51,279 nt of DNA from Pseudomonas sp. (GCA_030656145.1 JAUSOF010000004.1:1-51279), one strand, 5' to 3'. Positions 36,170 through 44,165 are shown, counted from the stretch's first letter. Notes: a model not told the origin generated them from the letters alone. Numbers and translations are program-made.

Positions 36170-37005
36170 GACTGATCCTCCATGCCGGCAATCTTCATTT
36201 TTTTCAAGATAATGCGCCCCTCGCGCAACTCGTAGCCGAGCCTGAGCGGGTCATCCGGCAAGGCCGGCAATAGCCCGGCCTCGACCAGCTGCTCGAGGCT
36301 CGCCAGCGCACCGTTGCTCGCCTCGAAGCGCCGTTGCGCCTCGCGCAGGGTGACCAGACCCTGCAGGCGCACGACGCGTTTGTCGAGCATGTCGTGCAGC
36401 TTGGGGTCGCTGGCGGCGTCGCGTTGTTGCAGCAGGTAATTCAGGGCCAGCTTTTCATCGGCGAAGGTTTCCGCCTGCAGCATCACCACCATCTTACGCA
36501 GGTTTGCGGCATTCTCCGGCGAGCGTTGCGCGCCCAGTTCGAGGATGCGCTGCGCCTCGGCGATATCGCGCTGGAAGAACGCCAGGTTGATGCCATAGAA
36601 AAACGCCGGGACAAAGTCCCAGGTACGGCACTGCACCGCCGCACGCAGCACCTGATTGCCCTCGCTGACCGCGCCGCCCCAAGTGAGCAGGCCGTTGGCC
36701 AGGTAATAGTTGTCTTCGTGGCAGCCATTCAACTGCGCAACCACCTGCTGGGCACGAATCAGGTAATGAGTATCACTCTGACCATCCTGCATGCCGGTGG
36801 CGGCCAGGCGCATGGTTTCCAGGTCGGCGGCGAGAAAGCGATCGCCGCCATACAGCGCCAGCAGGATCGGCGCGGCGATCACCACCCGATCCTGCACCCG
36901 TGGCTGCTCGACTGACAACGGTTGCTGAGCGCGCCAGAAGGCGATAGCGGCAAAGGCGGCAAAGCCCAGCAGAGCCAGCAACAGGGGCGCATAGCGGCTG
37001 CGCAT
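36166..37005 (-). CDS. Membrane-anchored helical-repeat protein of the ABC operon
   Basis: The 279-residue protein has one N-terminal membrane helix (about 6-26) and a periplasmic, all-helical region that looks TPR-like (ANGLLTWGGAV, PAFFYGINLAFFQRDIAEAQRIL, ENAANLRKM). I do not recognise a named family. It lies between permease and ATPase and its stop overlaps the ATPase GTG, so it is probably a component or partner of the transporter. The start could be ATG 37005 or a TTG three codons upstream that overlaps the permease gene. Confidence 0.75.
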   Translation of the reverse strand: MRSRYAPLLLALLGFAAFAAIAFWRAQQPLSVEQPRVQDRVVIAAPILLALYGGDRFLAADLETMRLAATGMQDGQSDTHYLIRAQQVVAQLNGCHEDNYYLANGLLTWGGAVSEGNQVLRAAVQCRTWDFVPAFFYGINLAFFQRDIAEAQRILELGAQRSPENAANLRKMVVMLQAETFADEKLALNYLLQQRDAASDPKLHDMLDKRVVRLQGLVTLREAQRRFEASNGALASLEQLVEAGLLPALPDDPLRLGYELREGRIILKKMKIAGMEDQS

Positions 37006-37006
37006 A

Positions 37007-37816
37007 TCAGGCAAACCGCTTGCGTTGCAGCGCCCACACGGCGAGCGCCAGTAGGGCGACTATATAAGCCAGGCTGGAGAGCAGCAGCCAGGGCCAGTCG
37101 GTGGGGAGAAAGTCCATGGTGCCGTAGAGCGCGACCATGCGCACATCCAGCGCCCCCAGATCCGGCAGCAGATAACCGAGCAGGCCGACACCGGCACGGT
37201 AGTTCTCGGCATCACCGACCACTGAAGCGTCCCGGCTGAGCAGCTCGATAATGGCGGCGAAAGAACGCGCCACCAGCATAAAACCGAAGGTGCCGATCAG
37301 AACGAAACTGGGGGTCGAAGCGACTACGGCGAGCAGGCAGGCCAGCGCGGTCAGCAGCAACAGATCCACCCCAATAAAGCCGATAGTGACCAGGTAATGA
37401 TGACCCAGCGCCACCGGGGTGGCCTGCACATAGCCCTGACCGACCAGCCCGACCAGCAGCGCCAGTAGCAGCGCCATCGCCAGCAGCAGGGCAAGGGTCA
37501 AGGCGGCAACGGCCAGAAAACGACCGATCAGCAGGTGATGCCGCGGACGCGGGTAGGTCAGGGAATTGAGAAAATAGCGCCGATCGAATTCGCGCGAAAG
37601 CAGCTCTTGGGTCATCAGCACCAGCACCAGCGGCAGCAGCAGACGCATCACCGACAGGCCGACATCCAGCGCCACGGTGGCGGGTTGACGGCCACTGAAC
37701 TGGGCGGTCAGCAACGCGGCCAAGGGCAGCACTAGTAAGGAACAGCCAGCCAGCCAGAGATAGCGGGCGCGCAAGGCTAGGCGAATTCCTGTTAAAAAAT
37801 CAGAGGCGTAGAGCAT
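37007..37816 (-). CDS. ABC-2 transporter permease
   Basis: The 269-residue inner membrane protein has six predicted membrane helices and the ABC-2 pattern of a cytoplasmic segment before helix 2 (ELLSREFDRRYFLNSLTYPRPRHHLLIGRF). It is the first gene of the three-gene transporter operon and starts 97 bases after the second short pilin on the same strand. The ATG at 37816 is used; TTG directly before it is the alternative. Substrate unknown. Confidence 0.85.
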   Translation of the reverse strand: MLYASDFLTGIRLALRARYLWLAGCSLLVLPLAALLTAQFSGRQPATVALDVGLSVMRLLLPLVLVLMTQELLSREFDRRYFLNSLTYPRPRHHLLIGRFLAVAALTLALLLAMALLLALLVGLVGQGYVQATPVALGHHYLVTIGFIGVDLLLLTALACLLAVVASTPSFVLIGTFGFMLVARSFAAIIELLSRDASVVGDAENYRAGVGLLGYLLPDLGALDVRMVALYGTMDFLPTDWPWLLLSSLAYIVALLALAVWALQRKRFA

Positions 37817-37912
37817 CAAGTGGTCATCTAGAGTTTATTGACATATGGAAACAAAAAGATAAATTCACCCTGAAGGATCGAAACTATCTGCCTCCTAAAT
37901 TAGAATTTAATA

Positions 37913-38146
37913 TTATCGAATTAAATTCGCCACCAAAAGAGCCACCGCATTACGCGAGTCGGACTGCGCGCTAGCGTCATTGGACCTAGATCGATATTCA
38001 TTGAACTGAGGCAATGCAACTGCAGACAACACCCCAACAATAGCTACAACGATCATAAGCTCAATCAAACTAAACCCAGTCTGCGACCTTAAGCCAGCAC
38101 TCCACTTAAGCTCAGCAAACCGAGAATCAATAAGAATCTGGCTCAT
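37913..38146 (-). CDS. Second short type IV pilin (PilA-N-like)
   Basis: The 77-residue prepilin has a 24-residue leader ending in QTG, then [28 protein letters not shown] with Phe1 and Glu5 of mature pilins. It stops after only 53 mature residues, with no globular domain. It is a paralogue of the main short pilin (shared [12 protein letters not shown] stretch, SND, D--N pattern) and ends at almost the same point, so the shortness is not a random truncation. The unusually long leader and weak ribosome binding site suggest low expression or a minor pilin role. A terminator-like hairpin (38202-38228) lies upstream. After its stop codon, a strong AGGAGG near 37895 precedes no usable start codon, perhaps a remnant of a lost partner gene. 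Confidence 0.82.
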   Translation of the reverse strand: MSQILIDSRFAELKWSAGLRSQTGFSLIELMIVVAIVGVLSAVALPQFNEYRSRSNDASAQSDSRNAVALLVANLIR

Positions 38147-38201
38147 TATATCAACACCAAATAACTGGAAACGCAGGCAAGAATAACGATAAATCTTCTC
38201 T

Positions 38202-38228
38202 AAAAAGCGCGAGCCATACTGGGCCCGC
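38202..38228 (-). terminator. Terminator or attenuator inside the pilin cluster
   Basis: A 7-base stem GCGGGCC/GGCTCGC (one G-U pair) with a 6-base loop is followed by TTTTT on the minus strand. It lies 16 bases after the secreted protein's stop and 56 bases before the second pilin, so it would favour the first two genes. Confidence 0.65.
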
Positions 38229-38244
38229 ACTTAATATAACCTCA

Positions 38245-38727
38245 TCAGTTAGCTAGAACAGTTTCCGCTGGAGCTGCAGAGTCACAAACAGCGCCAAGGC
38301 TTACAGCTGCTACACTACCACCAGCAGTAGAGGCTGAGTAGGCTTTACCTAAGCTACTACTTGTGAATTGATGAGGAGCCTCAGTAGTGGCAGTAGCAGC
38401 ACGAGCGTCAGTGCACGACGTATCATTCCAAACGTTTGTAGTACCACCACCAGACGCCGGAACTACATTCACGATGGCGCAAGCAACAGTTGCCTGCTTG
38501 CGGCTACCGCCCTGGTGACAAGTCGCAACACGCATCACGTTAGTAGCGGTACTGCAGGTATAAGCGCCATAAACGTTGCTTGACAAATTAATTGTTACTG
38601 CCTCTGACAGTAACTGGCAGCCAGTATTACCTGGCTGTATAGGGGTGCCCGATGCAATAGGAGCAGCAGAAGCAAAGGAGCTAATAGTGCTAGCCGCGAT
38701 AAAAACAGAAAGCAGAAGCTTTTTCAT
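38245..38727 (-). CDS. Secreted six-cysteine protein, candidate PilA-C (pilin globular partner)
   Basis: The 160-residue protein has a clear Sec signal peptide (MKKLLLSVFIAAS, cleavage after residue 21 in SFASA-AP). The mature domain of about 139 residues is rich in Thr, Ser, Ala and Gly, with six cysteines (37, 58, 70, 83, 105, 148) that could form three disulfides. I recognise no family. Its start has AGGAG 8 bases upstream and lies 15 bases after the stop of the 61-residue pilin, so the two are co-transcribed from the sigma-54 promoter. Size, export and position fit the detached C-terminal domain of a split pilin, as described for Geobacter PilA-N/PilA-C. Base composition is less GC-rich than the flanks, as often in pilin genes. 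The assignment is inference. Confidence 0.75.
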   Translation of the reverse strand: MKKLLLSVFIAASTISSFASAAPIASGTPIQPGNTGCQLLSEAVTINLSSNVYGAYTCSTATNVMRVATCHQGGSRKQATVACAIVNVVPASGGGTTNVWNDTSCTDARAATATTEAPHQFTSSSLGKAYSASTAGGSVAAVSLGAVCDSAAPAETVLAN

Positions 38728-38742
38728 TTTCTTAACTCCTAG

Positions 38743-38928
38743 TTAAAGCTGAGCTGAAGCCATAGTGGTAATTCCATTCTTCGCATCTGCAGTAGCCACC
38801 GTATCATTCGACTTGGCGCGATACTCATTAAACTGCGGAATAGCGATAGCTGCCAAAATACCGATAATCGCAACGACTATCATCAATTCGATCAGGGTAA
38901 AACCTTTTTGCTTCTTGAGAGACTTCAT
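38743..38928 (-). CDS. pilA: Short type IV major pilin (PilA-N type, helix only)
   Basis: The prepilin has 61 residues: a 9-residue leader MKSLKKQKG, then mature [24 protein letters not shown] with Glu5, and only 52 mature residues in total against about 140-150 for a normal pseudomonad pilin. The TAA is a true end: it is followed by a new ribosome binding site and a signal-peptide gene. The sequence resembles the helix-only PilA of Geobacter (IPQF, YR-K, D--N positions), though with only three aromatic residues (1, 24, 27). The ATG at 38928 has AGGAG 7 bases upstream. It occupies the standard pilA position, divergent from pilBCD, behind a sigma-54 promoter, so it is probably the major pilin despite its size. 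Confidence 0.9.
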   Translation of the reverse strand: MKSLKKQKGFTLIELMIVVAIIGILAAIAIPQFNEYRAKSNDTVATADAKNGITTMASAQL

Positions 38929-38973
38929 GGACAAGCTCCTGTGTGATTAAGGTCAGCGACCTACAAGTGACAA

Positions 38974-38989
38974 AGCAGATGGCGTGCCA
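38974..38989 (-). promoter_or_regulatory. Sigma-54 promoter of the pilin operon
   Basis: TGGCACGCCATCTGCT has the -24 GG and -12 GC exactly ten bases apart. Transcription would start about 30 bases before the pilin ATG. Sigma-54 with the PilR activator drives pilA in P. aeruginosa. Confidence 0.85.
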
Positions 38990-39096
38990 ACTCGACAGAA
39001 CACGCCATAGCCGAGGATTTTTCGCTCCCCCGGCGCGCATCATTAGCCTCCAACGGGGCAACAACTGACGTTTTTTGTCACGCACAACTGCCGCAC

Positions 39097-39126
39097 TTGG
39101 GCTTGGCCCACGATTTAGGCTATAAG
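39097..39126 (+). promoter_or_regulatory. Possible pilB promoter
   Basis: TTGGGC and TATAAG are separated by 18 bases, 38 bases before the pilB start. The match is fair only. Confidence 0.4.
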
Positions 39127-39163
39127 TCAGCAGCATCCACCGCCCTTCGACTAGCAGGCTGCA

Positions 39164-40867
39164 ATGAACGACGCTCCGAATCTGACCGGCCTGGCTCGGC
39201 AACTGGTCAACGCCCAACTGCTCGATGAACGCGCTGCGGCCCAGGCCCAGGCCCAGGCGCTGCGCAACAAGATCCCGCTGGTGTCTTACCTGGTGCAGAA
39301 CAAGCTGGCCAGCAGCCGCGCAGTGGCGGAAATCGCCTCCGAACAGTTCGGCGTGCCGCTGTGCGACCTCAAGGCCATCGACAAAGACAGCCAACCGCGC
39401 GAGCTGGTCAGCGAAAAGCTGTGCCGCCAGCACCGCGTATTGCCGTTATTCCGCCGCGGCAACAAGCTGTTCGTCGCCCTGTCTGACCCGACCAATCACC
39501 AAGCGGTTACCGACATCCAGTTCAGCACCGGCCTGAGTACCGAAGCGCTACTGGTGGAGGACGACAAGCTTGGCGACGCCATCGACAAGTTCTTCGAGGC
39601 GGCCAACAGCGGCATGGAAGACCTGGCCGACGTCGACCTCGACGGCCTCGACGTGCAGGTGGTCAATGACGATACGGAAGACGGGGTTGCCGGCGAAAGC
39701 GCCGACGACGCGCCGGTGGTGCGCTTCGTCAACAAGATGCTGCTGGACGCGATCAAGGGCGGCTCTTCGGATTTGCACTTCGAGCCGTACGAAAAAACCT
39801 ACCGGGTACGTTTTCGTACCGACGGCATTTTGCAGGAGATCGCCCGCCCGCCGATCCAGCTGGCGCCACGCATCTCGGCCCGCCTGAAGGTGATGGCGGC
39901 GCTGGATATTTCCGAGCGCCGCAGGCCGCAGGATGGGCGGATCAAGATGCGCATCTCGAAGAGCAAGTCGATCGACTTTCGCGTCAGCACCTGCCCGACC
40001 CTGTGGGGCGAGAAGATCGTGATGCGGATTCTCGACCCCTCCAGCGCGCAGATGGGCATCGATGCGCTGGGCTATGAGCCGGGGCAGAAAGACTTGTACA
40101 TGGCGGCGCTTAAGCAACCGCAGGGCATGATCCTGGTGACCGGGCCGACCGGCTCGGGCAAGACGGTGTCGTTGTACACCGGCCTGAACATCCTCAATAC
40201 CGTGGACGTGAATATCTCCACCGCCGAAGACCCGGTGGAGATCAACCTGGAGGGCATCAACCAGGTCAACGTCAACCCCAAGCAAGGCATGGATTTTACC
40301 GCCGCGCTGCGCGCCTTCCTGCGTCAGGACCCGGACATCATCATGGTCGGCGAGATCCGCGACCTGGACACCGCCTCGATCGCGATCAAGGCAGCGCAGA
40401 CCGGGCACATGGTGATGTCGACCCTGCACACCAACAGCGCCGCGGAAACCCTGACCCGCTTGCGCAACATGGGCGTGCCGTCGTTTAACATCGCCACCTC
40501 GGTCAGTTTGATCATCGCCCAACGCCTGGCGCGCAAGCTGTGCGGCCATTGCAAGAAGGAAGTGCAGATCCCGCGTGAGGCACTGCTGGAGGAAGGCTTC
40601 CCGGCAGAGCAGATCGGCAGCTTCAAGATTTACGGCCCGGTGGGCTGTGACAATTGCAACGGCGGTTACAAGGGCCGTATCGGAATTTATGAAGTGGTTA
40701 AAAACACGCAGGCATTGCAACGGATTATCATGGAAGAAGGCAATTCCATTGATATCTCCGCGCAAATGCGCAAAGACGGCTTCAATGACCTGCGCACTTC
40801 GGCCCTGCTGAAGGCCATGCAGGGCATCACCAGCCTCGAAGAAGTGAACCGCGTGACAAAGGACTAA
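39164..40867 (+). CDS. pilB: Type IV pilus assembly ATPase PilB
   Basis: The 567-residue cytoplasmic motor ATPase powers pilus extension. An N-terminal MshEN-type region (1-150) precedes the secretion ATPase core with Walker A GPTGSGKT (327-334), an Asp box around FRTDG/GRIKMR, Walker B DPDIIMVGEIRD (389-400) and the His box (GHMVMSTLHTN). A zinc site is formed by Cys460, Cys463, Cys495 and Cys498. It starts an operon with pilC (3-base gap) and pilD, divergent from the pilin genes. Confidence 0.97.
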   Translation: MNDAPNLTGLARQLVNAQLLDERAAAQAQAQALRNKIPLVSYLVQNKLASSRAVAEIASEQFGVPLCDLKAIDKDSQPRELVSEKLCRQHRVLPLFRRGNKLFVALSDPTNHQAVTDIQFSTGLSTEALLVEDDKLGDAIDKFFEAANSGMEDLADVDLDGLDVQVVNDDTEDGVAGESADDAPVVRFVNKMLLDAIKGGSSDLHFEPYEKTYRVRFRTDGILQEIARPPIQLAPRISARLKVMAALDISERRRPQDGRIKMRISKSKSIDFRVSTCPTLWGEKIVMRILDPSSAQMGIDALGYEPGQKDLYMAALKQPQGMILVTGPTGSGKTVSLYTGLNILNTVDVNISTAEDPVEINLEGINQVNVNPKQGMDFTAALRAFLRQDPDIIMVGEIRDLDTASIAIKAAQTGHMVMSTLHTNSAAETLTRLRNMGVPSFNIATSVSLIIAQRLARKLCGHCKKEVQIPREALLEEGFPAEQIGSFKIYGPVGCDNCNGGYKGRIGIYEVVKNTQALQRIIMEEGNSIDISAQMRKDGFNDLRTSALLKAMQGITSLEEVNRVTKD

Positions 40868-40870
40868 CCG

Positions 40871-42091
40871 ATGGCGGCCAAAGCTGTAGCAACCAGTGTT
40901 TTTCTCTGGGAAGGCACCGACAAGAAAGGCGGCAAGATCAAGGGCGAATTGATCGGGCAGTCGCCTGCCCTGATCAAGGCCCAGTTGCGCAAGCAGGGCA
41001 TCAACCCGCTCAAGGTGCGCAAAAAGCCGATGTCGCTGTTCAGCGCCGGCAAGAAGATCAAGCCGCTGGACATTGCCCTGTTCACCCGGCAGATGGCGAC
41101 CATGATGAAGGCTGGGGTGCCGCTGCTGCAGTCGTTCGACATCATCGGCGAGGGCTTCGACAACCCGAACATGCGCAAGCTGATCGACGAGGTCAAGCAA
41201 GAGGTCGCCGCAGGCAACAGCTTCGCCGCCTCGCTGCGCAAGAAACCGCTGTACTTCGATGACCTGTATTGCAACCTTGTCGACTCCGGCGAACAGTCCG
41301 GTGCACTGGAAACCCTGCTCGACCGCGTCGCTACCTACAAGGAAAAGACCGAAGCACTGAAGGCCAAGATCAAGAAGGCCATGACCTACCCGATCGCGGT
41401 GATCGTGGTGGCGGTGATCGTCACGGCGATTCTGCTGATCAAGGTGGTGCCGCAATTCGAGAGCGTGTTCGCCGGTTTCGGCGCCGAACTGCCGGCATTC
41501 ACCCAGGTGGTGGTGAATATGTCACGCGGGCTGCAGGAATGGTGGTTCATGTTTATTTTCGGCATATTCGCCATTGCCTTCACCTTCAAATGGACCTTCA
41601 AGCGCTCGGAGAAATTCCGCGACTTCCTCGACCGCACCCTACTCAAGGCGCCGATTATTGGCGACATCATGTACAAGGCGGTGGTGGCGCGTTATGCGCG
41701 CACCTTGGCGACCACCTTCGCTGCCGGCGTGCCGTTGGTCGAGGCGCTCGACTCGGTGGCCGGAGCGACCGGCAACGTGGTGTTCCGCAATGCCGTGCAC
41801 AAGATCCGCAATGACGTGTCGTCCGGCACCCAGTTGAATTTCTCGATGCGCAGCACCGGGATCTTCCCGAGCATGGCCATCCAGATGACCGCCATCGGCG
41901 AGGAATCCGGCTCGCTGGACGAGATGCTGGACAAGGTCGCCGGCTATTACGAGGACGAGGTGGACAACGCCGTCGACAACCTGACCGTGCTGATGGAGCC
42001 ACTGATCATGTCGGTACTTGGTGTGCTGGTAGGCGGCTTGATCATTGCCATGTACCTGCCGATCTTCCAGCTGGGTTCGGTGGTTGGCTAA
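40871..42091 (+). CDS. pilC: Type IV pilus inner membrane platform protein PilC
   Basis: The 406-residue platform protein has the GspF/PilC architecture: a cytoplasmic N-terminal region, then two T2SSF domains (about 70-195 and 275-400) with three transmembrane helices (around 170-195, 215-240 and 375-400). Family motifs are LFTRQMATMMKAGVPLLQ and its second-half counterpart RTLATTFAAGVPLVEAL. It works with PilB to add pilin subunits. Confidence 0.97.
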   Translation: MAAKAVATSVFLWEGTDKKGGKIKGELIGQSPALIKAQLRKQGINPLKVRKKPMSLFSAGKKIKPLDIALFTRQMATMMKAGVPLLQSFDIIGEGFDNPNMRKLIDEVKQEVAAGNSFAASLRKKPLYFDDLYCNLVDSGEQSGALETLLDRVATYKEKTEALKAKIKKAMTYPIAVIVVAVIVTAILLIKVVPQFESVFAGFGAELPAFTQVVVNMSRGLQEWWFMFIFGIFAIAFTFKWTFKRSEKFRDFLDRTLLKAPIIGDIMYKAVVARYARTLATTFAAGVPLVEALDSVAGATGNVVFRNAVHKIRNDVSSGTQLNFSMRSTGIFPSMAIQMTAIGEESGSLDEMLDKVAGYYEDEVDNAVDNLTVLMEPLIMSVLGVLVGGLIIAMYLPIFQLGSVVG

Positions 42092-42094
42092 TTT

Positions 42095-42967
42095 ATGCTG
42101 CTAGAGTTTTTGGCCGGCGACCTGTCGGCCTTTATGTGGGTTTGCCTGCTGCTGGGGCTGTTGATCGGCAGCTTTTTGAATGTGCTGGTGTACCGCCTGC
42201 CGGTGATGATGCAACGCGACTGGCAGGCCCAGGCCCGGGAAATTCTCGAACTGCCGGAACTGCCCCACGGGCCTATCTTCAACCTGATTCTGCCTAATTC
42301 GCGCTGCCCGCACTGCGGCCACGAGATTCGCCCCTGGGAGAATCTGCCGCTAATCAGCTACCTGCTGCTGCGCGGCAAATGCTCCAGCTGCAAGGCGCCG
42401 ATCAGCCTGCGCTACCCACTGGTGGAACTGGCCTGCGGCCTGCTGTCGGCGTACGTGGCCTGGCACTTCGGCTTTACCTGGCAGACCGCCGGCATGCTGC
42501 TGCTGACCTGGGGCCTGCTGGCGATGAGCCTGATCGACGCCGACCATCAACTGCTGCCGGATGCTTTGGTGCTGCCGTTGCTGTGGCTGGGGCTGATCGC
42601 CAACTACTTCGGCCTGTTCACCAGCCTGGAAGCCGCGCTGTGGGGCGCGATTGGCGGCTACCTGAGCCTGTGGTCGGTGTACTGGCTGTTCAAGCTGGTG
42701 ACCGGCAAGGAAGGCATGGGCTATGGCGACTTCAAGCTGCTGGCCATGCTCGGCGCCTGGGGCGGCTGGCAGGTGCTGCCACTGACCATCCTGCTGTCAT
42801 CGCTGGTCGGCGCCGTGCTCGGCCTGATCATGCTGCGCCTGCGCAACGCCGAAACCAGCACCCCGATCCCGTTCGGCCCCTACCTCGCCATCGCCGGCTG
42901 GATCGCCCTGACCTGGGGCGAACAGATCACCGGAACCTACCTGCAATTTGCCGGGTTTGGCTCATAG
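42095..42967 (+). CDS. pilD: Prepilin peptidase/N-methyltransferase PilD
   Basis: The 290-residue membrane aspartyl protease cleaves and methylates prepilins and type II pseudopilins. The cytoplasmic zinc site is Cys71, 74, 96 and 99; catalytic aspartates are Asp148 (SLIDADHQ) and Asp212 (GYGDFK). Eight membrane helices are expected. It should process both short pilins in this window. Its TAG stop is the first three bases of a REP arm (TAGGATG). Confidence 0.97.
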   Translation: MLLEFLAGDLSAFMWVCLLLGLLIGSFLNVLVYRLPVMMQRDWQAQAREILELPELPHGPIFNLILPNSRCPHCGHEIRPWENLPLISYLLLRGKCSSCKAPISLRYPLVELACGLLSAYVAWHFGFTWQTAGMLLLTWGLLAMSLIDADHQLLPDALVLPLLWLGLIANYFGLFTSLEAALWGAIGGYLSLWSVYWLFKLVTGKEGMGYGDFKLLAMLGAWGGWQVLPLTILLSSLVGAVLGLIMLRLRNAETSTPIPFGPYLAIAGWIALTWGEQITGTYLQFAGFGS

Positions 42968-42982
42968 GATGACGCCGGGCCC

Positions 42983-43124
42983 GTAGGATGGCGTTGAGCG
43001 TAGCGATACCCATGCTGTGGAGTTGAGCGAAGCGATACCCATCACGGCAATCTTCGGCAACCCCATAAAACCCGGCGGCTGTGCAACCGATTGATGGGTA
43101 TCGCTTTGCTCAACCACATCCTAC
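42983..43124. repeat. GTAGGATG REP unit between pilD and the REP transposase
   Basis: A complete unit has the same arms and CAATAAAA-like centre (here CCCATAAAACCCGGCGG) as at 33888-34029, with an additional TAGGATG arm at 42965. It ends 33 bases before the end of the transposase gene. Confidence 0.85.
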
Positions 43125-43156
43125 AAAACGCGGCTGGCTATAAACGATCAATCTGC

Positions 43157-43690
43157 TCATTGCTGCTCGCCGTATTCGCTGCCTGGACCATCATTTCCGG
43201 CCCAATCTTCAGGCAACAAACCCGCCCGCACATAGCGGTGAAAGGACGACCACGGCCAATCGGCTATTCGTTCTACGTGGCCGTGCTTACGTGGGTTGTG
43301 GTGGATGTAGTCGACATGCCGGGCGAAGTCCTGATCATCGCGGATGCGGTGCTCCCAATAACGCCGCTGCCAGATACTGCGCTCGCCCCTGCCCCGGCGG
43401 CTGGCGCAAATCTGTTCACCGCCAGGTAATGCGCGGGAGAAGCCGGTTTTGATCAGGCGCCAGCGCACGGCAAAGTCGGCATCGCCGGGCGGCAGGGTAC
43501 AGAGGGCGTGCAGGTGATCGGGAAGAATGACGATGGCCTCGATACGCCAGGGATGCTGGCGCATTACCCTGGCGAAGCTAGCGCGCAGCAGGTCGACCTG
43601 CGCAGTAAGCAACCCGCGTTGGCGATCGGCCAGATTGAGGGTGAAGAACCAGGTAGCGCCCGGCGTGTGATCGCGACGGTAAGCGGTCAT
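43157..43690 (-). CDS. REP-associated tyrosine transposase (IS200/IS605-like, RAYT)
   Basis: The 177-residue Y1-HUH single-strand transposase has the HUH motif His59/His61 in LPDHLHAL and catalytic Tyr128 in VDYIHHNP. This is the single-copy RAYT type found with REP sequences in Pseudomonas. The ATG at 43690 has AAGGA about 11 bases upstream; reading further upstream would enter repeat sequence. GTAGGATG units lie directly on both sides (42983-43124 and 43751-43995), which is the expected layout of a RAYT with its own REP family. Confidence 0.9.
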   Translation of the reverse strand: MTAYRRDHTPGATWFFTLNLADRQRGLLTAQVDLLRASFARVMRQHPWRIEAIVILPDHLHALCTLPPGDADFAVRWRLIKTGFSRALPGGEQICASRRGRGERSIWQRRYWEHRIRDDQDFARHVDYIHHNPRKHGHVERIADWPWSSFHRYVRAGLLPEDWAGNDGPGSEYGEQQ

Positions 43691-43750
43691 GGGCTGCAGT
43701 CCTTTGCAGGGTAAGGCTAGGCAGTGTAGTTGATGCCGGGCGGGTTGATT

Positions 43751-43995
43751 AAATGATGGGGATCGCTGCAACCGCACAACCGCTTGATGGGTATCGCTGC
43801 GCTCAAGCCTACGCGGCCCGACCTACGCGGCCCGCCACATCCTACAAAAGCCCTGCGACTGCCAGCCAGTAGGATGGCGTTGAGCGTAGCGATACCCATC
43901 ACGGCAATCTGCGGCAAACCAATAAAATCCGGCGGCTGGGCAACCGCTTGATGGGTATCGCTGCGCTCAAGCCTGCGCGGCCCGACGCATCCTAC
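43751..43995. repeat. GTAGGATG REP units flanking the transposase gene on its other side
   Basis: A right-half unit with two extra arms (43751-43845) is followed by a complete unit (43869-43995) with centre CAATAAAATCCGGCGG. They occupy most of the 475-base gap between the transposase gene and higB. Confidence 0.85.
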
Positions 43996-44104
43996 AAAAC
44001 CCCTGCGACTGCATATCCGTGTGCTGGCCGCGCAGCCTGGATCGGTTCGCATTCGAATTCGCCGTGACCGGGAGTAGCGCTGGTAACCCTGGGGATCACG
44101 ACAA

Positions 44105-44141
44105 GACAACCGTTGTCAACCGATACCCAAGGGTGTATATA
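44105..44141 (+). promoter_or_regulatory. higBA promoter with operator palindrome
   Basis: TTGTCA (44113-44118) and TATATA (44136-44141) are separated by the ideal 17 bases. The -35 overlaps a perfect palindrome GACAAC-C-GTTGTC (44105-44117), the likely site for antitoxin autorepression. The regulator binding is inferred. Confidence 0.75.
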
Positions 44142-44158
44142 TCTCCCGAAAAGGGAGA
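44142..44158 (+). promoter_or_regulatory. Hairpin masking the higB ribosome binding site
   Basis: TCTCCC pairs with GGGAGA around a GAAAA loop. The right arm is the Shine-Dalgarno sequence of the toxin, 7 bases before its GTG. Folding would reduce toxin translation. Confidence 0.6.
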
Positions 44159-44165
44159 AACCGCC

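Noticed and set aside
38743..38928. Short pilin as a frameshifted full-length pilA
   Set aside because: Downstream there is a fresh AGGAG, a start codon and a Sec signal peptide rather than a shifted pilin body, and a second pilin ends at the same place.
39548..41455. A 635-codon open frame opposite pilB and pilC
   Set aside because: It spans two well-supported genes on the other strand and shows no domain.
44019..44165. N-terminal extension of HigB
   Set aside because: It would place codons across the promoter, operator palindrome and hairpin; the GTG at 44166 has the ribosome binding site and the family's usual start.
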